In this document: positions 1 to 5,941 of the stretch, piece by piece
How positions within the stretch are numbered: position 1 is the first letter of the stretch
How the letters are laid out: each line of letters opens with the position of its first letter
Source of the DNA: Lachnospiraceae bacterium UBA1258
GTDB taxonomy: Bacteria > Bacillota > Clostridia > Lachnospirales > Lachnospiraceae
DNA length: 12,115 nucleotides
NCBI GenBank assembly: GCA_002308235.1
Contig: DBVS01000022.1
Coordinates: 1-12,115 of the forward strand
Direction: 5' to 3'
Program-made: the position numbers and the translations under genes
The notes under the pieces: model-generated
What the model saw: the letters and a program-made list of their open reading frames with translations, nothing else
The model's database searches: none
Told to the model about the DNA's origin: nothing

Positions 1-324
1 TGCAAGATCATCAAAGGGGAGATCCCTTCGACAAAAGTGTATGAGGATGATTACGTATTCTCATTCAGGGACATCAATCCCCAGGCACCCACCCACATTC
101 TCGTGGTGCCCAAGACTCACATCAGATCCTGCGCGGAGATCGACGAAGCAAATGCGGAGTATGTATCGCATATTTTTACCGCCATCGCGAAGATCGCAAA
201 GAGCGAAGGACTTGATAAGGGATTTCGTGTAATTTCCAATGCGGGAAAGGATGCGGGGCAGACTGTGGACCATCTTCACTTCCATATTCTGGCAGGTGTG
301 AAAATGGGCGAAGGGCTTTTGTGA
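1..324 (+). CDS. HIT family protein (histidine triad nucleotide hydrolase), 5' end outside window
   Basis: Reading frame 1 is open from the first base to the TGA at 322-324 and gives 107 residues. HIT proteins are small cytoplasmic enzymes that hydrolyse nucleoside phosphoramidates or dinucleotide polyphosphates. The triad H-x-H-x-H is plain at 271-285 (DHLHFHILAG), preceded by the family-typical region around PTHILVVPKTHI. The visible N-terminus (CKIIKGEIPS) matches the segment that follows the first Cys of the usual CxFC start in Hint-type proteins. Only about six residues therefore appear to be missing, and the true start lies just before the window. An internal GTG at 37 is in frame but would remove the conserved first strand, so I do not use it. 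The gene ends before the promoter at 375-403 and so is probably a separate transcription unit from what follows. The family call is safe; the substrate is unknown. Confidence 0.93.
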   Translation, partial: CKIIKGEIPSTKVYEDDYVFSFRDINPQAPTHILVVPKTHIRSCAEIDEANAEYVSHIFTAIAKIAKSEGLDKGFRVISNAGKDAGQTVDHLHFHILAGVKMGEGLL

Positions 325-325
325 G

Positions 326-360
326 AAAAGTCTGAAAAAACCTAAAAAAATTCAAAAAAA
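326..360. other. Phased A-tracts, predicted intrinsically curved DNA upstream of a promoter
   Basis: Runs of A occur at 326-329, 335-340, 344-350 and 354-360, with centres about 10 bases apart, one helical turn. A-tracts in phase with the helix are known to bend DNA. The block ends 14 bases before the -35-like element of the promoter at 375-403, so it covers the place where an UP element or upstream curvature would act on RNA polymerase. The tracts are seen directly; their effect is inferred. Confidence 0.65.
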
Positions 361-374
361 TGCTTTACATAATA

Positions 375-403
375 TTGGCTATTTAGAAAATATTTGGTAT
401 AAT
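375..403 (+). promoter_or_regulatory. Sigma-A-type promoter with extended -10, driving the chemoreceptor gene and probably the operon
   Basis: TATAAT at 398-403 is a perfect -10 hexamer and is preceded by TG in the extended -10 position (TGG-TATAAT). TTGGCT at 375-380 matches four of six -35 consensus bases, at the optimal 17-base spacing. Transcription would begin near 410, leaving a leader of about 40 bases before the ATG at 449. It is the only convincing promoter I find in the window. Downstream gene gaps are short, so it may serve the whole run of genes. Confidence 0.75.
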
Positions 404-417
404 GTGTTAAATTGACG

Positions 418-432
418 ACACTTATTCAGTGT
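418..432 (+). other. Short inverted repeat in the 5' leader
   Basis: ACACT at 418-422 and AGTGT at 428-432 are perfect inverted copies separated by five bases, between the predicted transcription start and the ribosome binding site at 434-439. It could be a small leader hairpin or an operator half-site pair. With only five base pairs it may also be chance. Confidence 0.35.
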
Positions 433-433
433 G

Positions 434-439
434 AAAGGA
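434..439 (+). promoter_or_regulatory. Ribosome binding site that fixes the chemoreceptor start at 449
   Basis: AAGGAG lies nine bases before ATG 449. An in-frame GTG at 431 would place this site inside the coding region and has no such sequence upstream, so ATG 449 is the better start. Confidence 0.8.
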
Positions 440-448
440 GCATTTTCA

Positions 449-2458
449 ATGGGTACATCCAATGGGAAGAAACGCAGTATTAAGGTTGTATTGATCTCTG
501 TAATGGCCTTGCTTGTTGCCATTCCGCTTGCTTTGTCGGTAGTGGTGAGTGCGGTTAACACAGTTAATTCCGCCGTTAAAAGCGCCAATGAGCTGAATGC
601 CACTCAGGCCAAGGAAATTGAGCAGCAGGTCATCACCGCCATGGAACAGAACTTCCAGACCATTAAAGCAATCGCCGCAACTCAGGACGTAGTTTCCTAC
701 CTTGAGGGTGACAGGTCCGAGGAAGCTCACAGTCGAGTATTGAGCCTTCTTCAGAGAGTGGAAGCCAACTACAACGACGGAAACTCCATTGCCGTTACGG
801 GCCCCGACGGGGTTCAGCTTGTCAGGACCAAGGGAAATCTTGTTGACGTATCGGAAAGAGAGTATTTCAAGCAGGCCATGGCCGGCAAGGATTACGCCAA
901 CGATATGACCGTTTCCAAGACAAACGGTTCCAGAATATCCACTTTCTCCACACCGATTTATGACTCCACCGGGAAAAAGGTCATCGGTATCGTACAGCGT
1001 AACTACGATCTTTCCTGCTTCCACGAGATCCTTGCGGAAGCTGTTACCGAAAAAGAACAGCTCATCGTTCTCGTAGACAGGACCGGCGCGGATATAGCCA
1101 ATTCCGATCATGAGATCACGGCTGACGCACCCGAAGACAGTGCTTCCAGCAAATACTATACCGACGGAAAGTCGGGGGCAAAGAACGGAAGCTACACCGC
1201 AGTCGAAAACGGAAAGAAACGCATGATCTCCTGGGTAAAAGAAGACGTTACCGGATGGGTCGTTGCCTCTCTTCGTTCCGAAGCTGTTGCCATGAAACCC
1301 GCCATGTCCACCATGATCACCATGATAGTGATAGGTGTTATCGCACTCGTGGCAGGTGTCACCGTAGCGGTATTCATGTCCCGTTCCTTCACCAGTCCCC
1401 TTACCGAGATCAACAAATCCATCACGGCTCTTGCAGGGGGTGAATTTGTAAAGGTTTCTTCACACACCGACAGAAATGATGAATTCGGCGAGATCATCGG
1501 AGAGACCAATTCTCTTATCGATACCCTCAGCGCAATAGTGAAAGAGATAAAGAAATGGTCCGTAAATGTCAACGAGGAATCGGTTCAGCTGGCAGATACC
1601 GCGGATCAGATATCTCAGACCACGGATGACGTTTCCAATGCGGTTCAGGAGATCGCCAACGGTGCCACCCAGCAGGCTGATGAAGTTCAGTCCGCCAATA
1701 ACAACACTCTTACCATCAGTGACAATATTCAGACCGTTAACGACAATGCGGAGGCAGTTGCAAGGATAGCTTCCGAAATGAGCGAAAACAGCCGTGAAAG
1801 CGCTGAAAAGCTTGATAAACTCAAACAGTCCTCTGACCACATGAGTCGTGCCATTGAAGAGATCTCCGAGAAGATCTCCGCTACCGGTACCGCGGTTGAG
1901 AGGATCAACGGCAAGGTTGAGGCCATCAACTCCATAGCTGCCCAGACTAACCTTCTTGCACTTAATGCCTCCATCGAGGCTGCAAGAGCAGGTGAAGCAG
2001 GCCGTGGCTTTGCGGTAGTTGCGGAAGAGATTGGAAAGCTTGCCGAAGAATCCGCACATTCTGCAGACGAGATCCGCGCAGAGATGAATATCCTGCTCAA
2101 CGAATCCCAGAGTGCGGTCAAGAAGGCCGATGAAGTCAATAAGACTACAGCGGAACAGAAAGATATCCTTGAGACCACCGTTGAGAGTATCGGAAAGCTC
2201 ATCGAAGAGATCGAAAGCGCAGTTAAGGGAATCGATTCCATTTCCACCAGCGCCGAAGCCTGCGAGAAATCCAAGAGCGTTATCATCGATGCAATGAGTT
2301 CACTTTCCTCCATCTCCGAAGAGAATGCGGCTTCCTGTCAGGAAACCTCGGCTTCCATGGAAGAACTCAATGCTACGGTCAATACCCTTGCATCCGCAGC
2401 AGATTCTTTGAGACATATTTCCGACGGTCTCATCAAGGAAATGAAATTCTTTAAGTAA
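449..2458 (+). CDS. Methyl-accepting chemotaxis protein with extracellular dCache sensor
   Basis: This 669-residue membrane chemoreceptor should control CheA kinase activity in response to an extracellular ligand. Order of parts: a short basic cytoplasmic N-terminus, first membrane segment (about residues 13-36), a large extracellular region of about 250 residues with double-Cache character (including SEREYFKQA near 135-143 and the strand around GIVQRNYDL), second membrane segment (about 286-313), HAMP domain (about 314-365), and a long helical signalling domain. The signalling tip is unmistakable at 493-535 (IAAQTNLLALNASIEAARAGE, split here only by reading, then GRGFAVVAEE). There is no C-terminal NWETF-like pentapeptide for CheR tethering; the protein ends in KEMKFFK. 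No che or flagellar genes are beside it, so it is an orphan receptor expected to join a core array encoded elsewhere. The Sir2 gene follows after 14 bases. The ligand cannot be read from sequence. Confidence 0.95.
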   Translation: MGTSNGKKRSIKVVLISVMALLVAIPLALSVVVSAVNTVNSAVKSANELNATQAKEIEQQVITAMEQNFQTIKAIAATQDVVSYLEGDRSEEAHSRVLSLLQRVEANYNDGNSIAVTGPDGVQLVRTKGNLVDVSEREYFKQAMAGKDYANDMTVSKTNGSRISTFSTPIYDSTGKKVIGIVQRNYDLSCFHEILAEAVTEKEQLIVLVDRTGADIANSDHEITADAPEDSASSKYYTDGKSGAKNGSYTAVENGKKRMISWVKEDVTGWVVASLRSEAVAMKPAMSTMITMIVIGVIALVAGVTVAVFMSRSFTSPLTEINKSITALAGGEFVKVSSHTDRNDEFGEIIGETNSLIDTLSAIVKEIKKWSVNVNEESVQLADTADQISQTTDDVSNAVQEIANGATQQADEVQSANNNTLTISDNIQTVNDNAEAVARIASEMSENSRESAEKLDKLKQSSDHMSRAIEEISEKISATGTAVERINGKVEAINSIAAQTNLLALNASIEAARAGEAGRGFAVVAEEIGKLAEESAHSADEIRAEMNILLNESQSAVKKADEVNKTTAEQKDILETTVESIGKLIEEIESAVKGIDSISTSAEACEKSKSVIIDAMSSLSSISEENAASCQETSASMEELNATVNTLASAADSLRHISDGLIKEMKFFK

Positions 2459-2462
2459 ATAC

Positions 2463-2467
2463 GGAGG
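2463..2467 (+). promoter_or_regulatory. Ribosome binding site that fixes the sirtuin start at 2473
   Basis: GGAGG lies five bases before ATG 2473. The in-frame GTG at 2467 overlaps this site and so is an unlikely start. Confidence 0.75.
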
Positions 2468-2472
2468 TGCAT

Positions 2473-3222
2473 ATGATTGAAGGCGTAAAGGAATTATCCG
2501 ATATCCTGAGGAGCAGCAACAACATTGTGTTCTTTGGAGGCGCCGGCGTCAGCACAGAATCAAATATTCCGGATTTCAGAAGTTCAAAGGGTCTTTGGAA
2601 CGAGAAGCTCAGGCAGAATTTTACGCCTGAGCAACTCGTTTCACATACCTTTTATTTGAGATACCCCGATGCTTTCTTTGAATTCTATAAAAGCAAACTG
2701 ATCTACCCCGACGCAAAGCCCAACAAGGCACATCTGGCCATAGCCAGACTTGAAGAAATGGGCAAGGTAAAGGCAGTCGTTACCCAGAACATCGACGGCC
2801 TCCACCAGGCGGCGGGGTCTAAAAATGTCTATGAACTCCACGGCAGCGTGCTTCGTAACTATTGTGAAGAATGCGGCGAATTCTACGATGCCGAATATAT
2901 ATTGAATTCTCCGGGCGTTCCCGTCTGCAGGAAATGCGGCGGAAGAGTAAAGCCCGACGTTGTTCTCTACGAGGAAAGCCTCGATTCCAAAGTTCTTATG
3001 GGCGCTACTTCCGCAATTGCCCATGCCGACACTCTGATAATCGGCGGCACTTCTTTGGTAGTCTATCCCGCAGCGGGACTCATCCAGTATTTCAAAGGCA
3101 GATATCTTGTATTGATAAATAAAACAGCCACGGCGGCCGATCTTGAGGCCAATCTTGTCATTCGCGAGCCCATAGGCGAGGTAATGGCTGAGACAATGAA
3201 ATTATTGGGCGAGGAGATCTGA
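2473..3222 (+). CDS. NAD-dependent protein deacylase, Sir2 family (sirtuin)
   Basis: A cytoplasmic enzyme of 249 residues that removes acyl groups from lysines with NAD as co-substrate, releasing nicotinamide and O-acyl-ADP-ribose. Family motifs appear in order: GAGVSTESNIPDFR at residues 23-36 (NAD loop), TQNIDGLH at 104-111, the catalytic His at 123 in ELHGS, a zinc-binding set of Cys131, Cys134, Cys152 and Cys155, and GTSLVVYPAAG toward the C-terminus. The length is normal for bacterial sirtuins. The Y-x-x-R pair that favours desuccinylation in CobB and SIRT5 is not intact: the corresponding place reads Tyr72-Lys-Ser-Lys75. A simple deacetylase is therefore more likely, by inference. The gene sits 14 bases after the chemoreceptor. 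Its last codons contain the ribosome binding site of the cyclase gene, so the two are probably translationally coupled. Its presence in a sensory gene set is unexplained. Confidence 0.94.
   Translation: MIEGVKELSDILRSSNNIVFFGGAGVSTESNIPDFRSSKGLWNEKLRQNFTPEQLVSHTFYLRYPDAFFEFYKSKLIYPDAKPNKAHLAIARLEEMGKVKAVVTQNIDGLHQAAGSKNVYELHGSVLRNYCEECGEFYDAEYILNSPGVPVCRKCGGRVKPDVVLYEESLDSKVLMGATSAIAHADTLIIGGTSLVVYPAAGLIQYFKGRYLVLINKTATAADLEANLVIREPIGEVMAETMKLLGEEI
3211..3216 (+). promoter_or_regulatory. Cyclase ribosome binding site embedded in the sirtuin 3' end
   Basis: GAGGAG is seven bases before ATG 3224 and lies inside the last sirtuin codons. Only one base separates the sirtuin stop (3220-3222) from the cyclase start, which favours coupled translation. 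Confidence 0.7.
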
Positions 3223-3223
3223 C

Positions 3224-5116
3224 ATGAAGAAAATTGACCTGAAGAAATTAATCAAACCGCTGGCAGGCTTGGCAACCGTTCTGTGCGTTGCTTTCTGCGC
3301 CGCGTGGAACGTTTTTTACGGCCTTGATGCCCTTGTTACGGACGCAATTTACAAAAACCTTACGGGTGTGGATGAGAGAATCGTTATCTTATCCATTGAC
3401 GAAGAAACCGTTTCCGCCTACGCGGACGAAGGAAAATTTACCGAGTGGGCTCGTTCCAAATGTGCGGATCTTTTAGAGCAGCTCTATTCCGATACCGAAA
3501 ATAAGCCCGCCGTTGTGGGCCTCGATATAATGTTTGTGGAAGACGGCATTGACAAAGAAACCGATGAGCGCCTTGCCCGTGCGGCGGCTCTCGGAAATAC
3601 CGTTGTTGCATCGAATATCGTGTACAGAGGCCGCACCGAAAAGGATGCGGACGGTACTGTTTATTATAATTCCTTAAATATCGATCACGTGGCGGAACCT
3701 TACAAGGCTCTTAACGATGTGGTCACCGCAGGCTTTTCCAATGCCTTCATGGCAAAGGACGGGATTGTAAGATACGCCATGTGCGAGACAGAAGATCCGA
3801 AAAAAGAAAGCTTTGCCTTTGCTTTGTACTCACAATACTGTAAGTCCCACGGAATGACGGTCGAAAAGCCCAAGACCAATTCCATAGGCAGATTTATGGT
3901 GTACTATTCCGGAGAACCCGGAGAATTCCAGCATTTTTCTCTTTGCGATGTGCTGGGAAGCAACGATTACGGCAGGTTCTTTAAAGACGCAATTGTCCTG
4001 GTGGGAGCTTATGCTCCGGGATTTCAGGACGATTACTACACCGCGGTCAGCCGCGGCGAGCGCATGTACGGAGTGGAAAACCACGCCAACATAATTCAGG
4101 CGCTTTTTGAAGGTAAAACGGCACTTCCCGCAAACAGGATCCTTTTCTTTGCGGTAACGGCCGTACTGGTTGCGGCATTCCTGCTGGCAGCCTCAAAACA
4201 AAAGCTTGTGCCCGTTATCATCGAATCGGTGATACTCGGGGCAGCCTATTGCTTTGTCGGAAGGATTCTGGCAGGCAGGGGAATATTTATAACAGCCGTA
4301 TATTTCCTGATATTCCTGGTGCTTGCGGATGTTTATTACGTTATCGAAAAATACTTCCTTGAGAAGTGGCGCAGAAGACGTACTCTCGAGGTATTCAAGA
4401 AATATGTGGCACCTCAGGTCATCGACGATATTTCCAAGTCCGGTGATTTTGTGCTTAAGCTCGGTGGAGAAAAGCGTGACGTAGCGGTACTCTTTGTGGA
4501 TATCCGCGGATTTACGCCGCTTTCCGAAAGCCTGCAGCCCGAGCAGGTTGTGGCGATCCTTAACGAGTATCTGGCTCTTACCACCAAGAGTATTCTTAAC
4601 AACCACGGAACCCTTGATAAATTCATCGGTGACGCAACCATGGCGGTATTCAATGCACCCTTCGACCAGGATGATTACATCTACAGCGCCGTTTGCGCGG
4701 CCTGGGACATCAAGCAGGGTTCACAGGAACTGGGCGAGAGACTTTACAAGCAGTTTAACAAGACTGTCGGCTTCGGTGTCGGCGTAAACTGCGGTCCCGC
4801 AGTCGTAGGTAACATCGGTTGCGAATTCCGTATGGACTACACAGCTATCGGCGATACGGTTAACACCGCGGCCCGTCTTGAAGCAAACGCGAAGGCTGAG
4901 GAAATCCTGATCAGCGAATACGTATACGAAAAGTTAAAAGACAGGATCACCACCGAAGAAGTGGGTGAGATACCTCTTAAGGGTAAGAGCACCAAACTGA
5001 TGGTTTACAGGGTGCTGGATATCGTGAAGCGTGACGCTTCCGAAGAAAAGCCCGCGGAAGCACCCTCGGAAAAAACAGAAGATAAGCCTGCGGAGGGCGA
5101 AAAGACAGCACAGTAG
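3224..5116 (+). CDS. Membrane-bound class III adenylyl cyclase with extracellular CHASE2 sensor domain
   Basis: This 630-residue protein is predicted to make cAMP from ATP under control of an extracellular domain. Parts in order: membrane segment (about 9-31), CHASE2 region (about 33-300, including ERIVILSIDEETV and the conserved block around VVGLDIMF), three closely spaced membrane segments (about 306-324, 329-350, 353-373), a basic linker RRRRTLEVFKKYVAPQV, and the catalytic domain (about 418-605). Catalytic residues can be placed: metal-binding Asp426 (FVDIRGF) and Asp470 (KFIGDATMA), 44 apart; Lys466 for adenine; and Asn547 and Arg551 (GDTVNTAAR) for the transition state. The position that is Asp in mammalian cyclases is Thr540 here, the Lys/Thr pair known from bacterial class IIIb enzymes, which supports ATP rather than GTP. 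The last 25 residues or so are a Glu/Pro/Lys-rich disordered tail. CHASE2 cyclases commonly carry this three-helix arrangement. The ligand is unknown. Confidence 0.94.
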   Translation: MKKIDLKKLIKPLAGLATVLCVAFCAAWNVFYGLDALVTDAIYKNLTGVDERIVILSIDEETVSAYADEGKFTEWARSKCADLLEQLYSDTENKPAVVGLDIMFVEDGIDKETDERLARAAALGNTVVASNIVYRGRTEKDADGTVYYNSLNIDHVAEPYKALNDVVTAGFSNAFMAKDGIVRYAMCETEDPKKESFAFALYSQYCKSHGMTVEKPKTNSIGRFMVYYSGEPGEFQHFSLCDVLGSNDYGRFFKDAIVLVGAYAPGFQDDYYTAVSRGERMYGVENHANIIQALFEGKTALPANRILFFAVTAVLVAAFLLAASKQKLVPVIIESVILGAAYCFVGRILAGRGIFITAVYFLIFLVLADVYYVIEKYFLEKWRRRRTLEVFKKYVAPQVIDDISKSGDFVLKLGGEKRDVAVLFVDIRGFTPLSESLQPEQVVAILNEYLALTTKSILNNHGTLDKFIGDATMAVFNAPFDQDDYIYSAVCAAWDIKQGSQELGERLYKQFNKTVGFGVGVNCGPAVVGNIGCEFRMDYTAIGDTVNTAARLEANAKAEEILISEYVYEKLKDRITTEEVGEIPLKGKSTKLMVYRVLDIVKRDASEEKPAEAPSEKTEDKPAEGEKTAQ

Positions 5117-5131
5117 GAACAGGAGTTTTTT

Positions 5132-5902
5132 ATGAAAGCAAAATGGTCGGTAAATCCGAACATACAGGAGCTTGACAAATTTGTTGCCCTGACGGACCGG
5201 TACGGAGCGGCATTTGAGTACATTGAGTTCACGCTCCCCTCTCTCTATCAAAATCCGGAGACATTTCGAAAGTATGTGGAAACCTACAAGGCTCTTGACA
5301 GAGACAAGAGTCGGGACACTCTTCACGGTGTGTTCTATGATGTTGCTTTTTTAAGCATGGACGATGTAATCCGGGAACGAAGCAGAGCACTTGCAAGAAT
5401 GTCCCTCGATACCGCAAGAGAACTGGGTTGCAAGGGCGTGGTCTTCCATACGGGTATTCTGGGAGGCTTAAACCTTCCCATATATCTTGACGGCTGGGTA
5501 AGCGGCATGTGCAAATACATGCCGGAACTTTTGGAAAGCTACCCCGATCTTGAAATCTATCTTGAAAATACCGTCGAGACCGCTCCAAAAGAGATATGCG
5601 AAGTGGCAAAGGAAATGCGAGGGTTTAAGAATTTCGGCCTATGTCTCGATTATGCCCATGCGGTAATAGCAAGAACACCTGCCAAGGTATGGGCCGACGC
5701 CATGGCGCCCTACGTTCGTCACATGCACGTAAACGACAACGACTTAAAGGACGACCTTCATTTGGCGGCCGGAGACGGAAAGATAGACTTTAAGAAATTT
5801 AAAAAGCAGGTGGAAGCCTACGGTTTTGATACACAGATTCTTCTTGAAGTAAGCGGATATGAAAAGGCCGAAAGATCCTTAAGATTCATGTCCGAACTGT
5901 AA
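5132..5902 (+). CDS. Sugar phosphate isomerase/epimerase family TIM-barrel protein
   Basis: This 256-residue cytoplasmic protein resembles the AP-endonuclease-2/xylose-isomerase-like TIM barrels, a family of metal-dependent isomerases, epimerases and dehydratases acting on sugars or cyclitols. Candidate divalent-metal ligands fall at the expected barrel strand ends: Glu145 (YLENTVE), Asp173 and His176 (CLDYAHA), His199 (HMHVNDND) and Glu239 (LLEVSGYE). The start at 5132 follows AGGAG at 5121-5125 with six bases between, and 15 bases separate it from the cyclase stop. No sugar transporter or catabolic gene is visible next to it, so the substrate cannot be inferred from context. It is the one apparently metabolic gene in a signalling cluster. 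An endonuclease IV role is unlikely because the protein is short and lacks the full set of metal ligands seen in Nfo. Confidence 0.82.
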   Translation: MKAKWSVNPNIQELDKFVALTDRYGAAFEYIEFTLPSLYQNPETFRKYVETYKALDRDKSRDTLHGVFYDVAFLSMDDVIRERSRALARMSLDTARELGCKGVVFHTGILGGLNLPIYLDGWVSGMCKYMPELLESYPDLEIYLENTVETAPKEICEVAKEMRGFKNFGLCLDYAHAVIARTPAKVWADAMAPYVRHMHVNDNDLKDDLHLAAGDGKIDFKKFKKQVEAYGFDTQILLEVSGYEKAERSLRFMSEL

Positions 5903-5914
5903 TAAACGGAAAGC

Positions 5915-5930
5915 AGGGGCCAAAGCCCCT
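5915..5930 (+). other. GC-rich stem-loop upstream of the GAF/HD-GYP gene
   Basis: AGGGGC (5915-5920) and GCCCCT (5925-5930) form a perfect six-pair stem with a CAAA loop, in the 39-base gap before ATG 5942. There is no following T-run, so it is not a standard intrinsic terminator. The next gene has only a weak purine stretch (GGGAAAC) for ribosome binding. The hairpin could act in mRNA processing, stability or translation control; none of these is shown. Confidence 0.5.
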
Positions 5931-5941
5931 CGGGAAACAGA

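Noticed and set aside
316..330. Terminator hairpin of the HIT gene (CTTTT...AAAAG)
   Set aside because: The stem is five pairs, mostly A-T, overlaps the stop codon, and is followed by A-runs rather than T-runs on this strand.
325..448. Riboswitch, for example for c-di-GMP, upstream of the chemoreceptor
   Set aside because: The predicted leader is about 40 bases from the likely transcription start, too short for a known riboswitch, and no conserved aptamer core is visible.
446..1111. Long open frame on the minus strand within the chemoreceptor gene
   Set aside because: It lies wholly opposite a clear chemoreceptor, matches no family I know, and is explained by codon bias. The same holds for the minus-strand frame at 6452-7438 opposite the HD-GYP gene.
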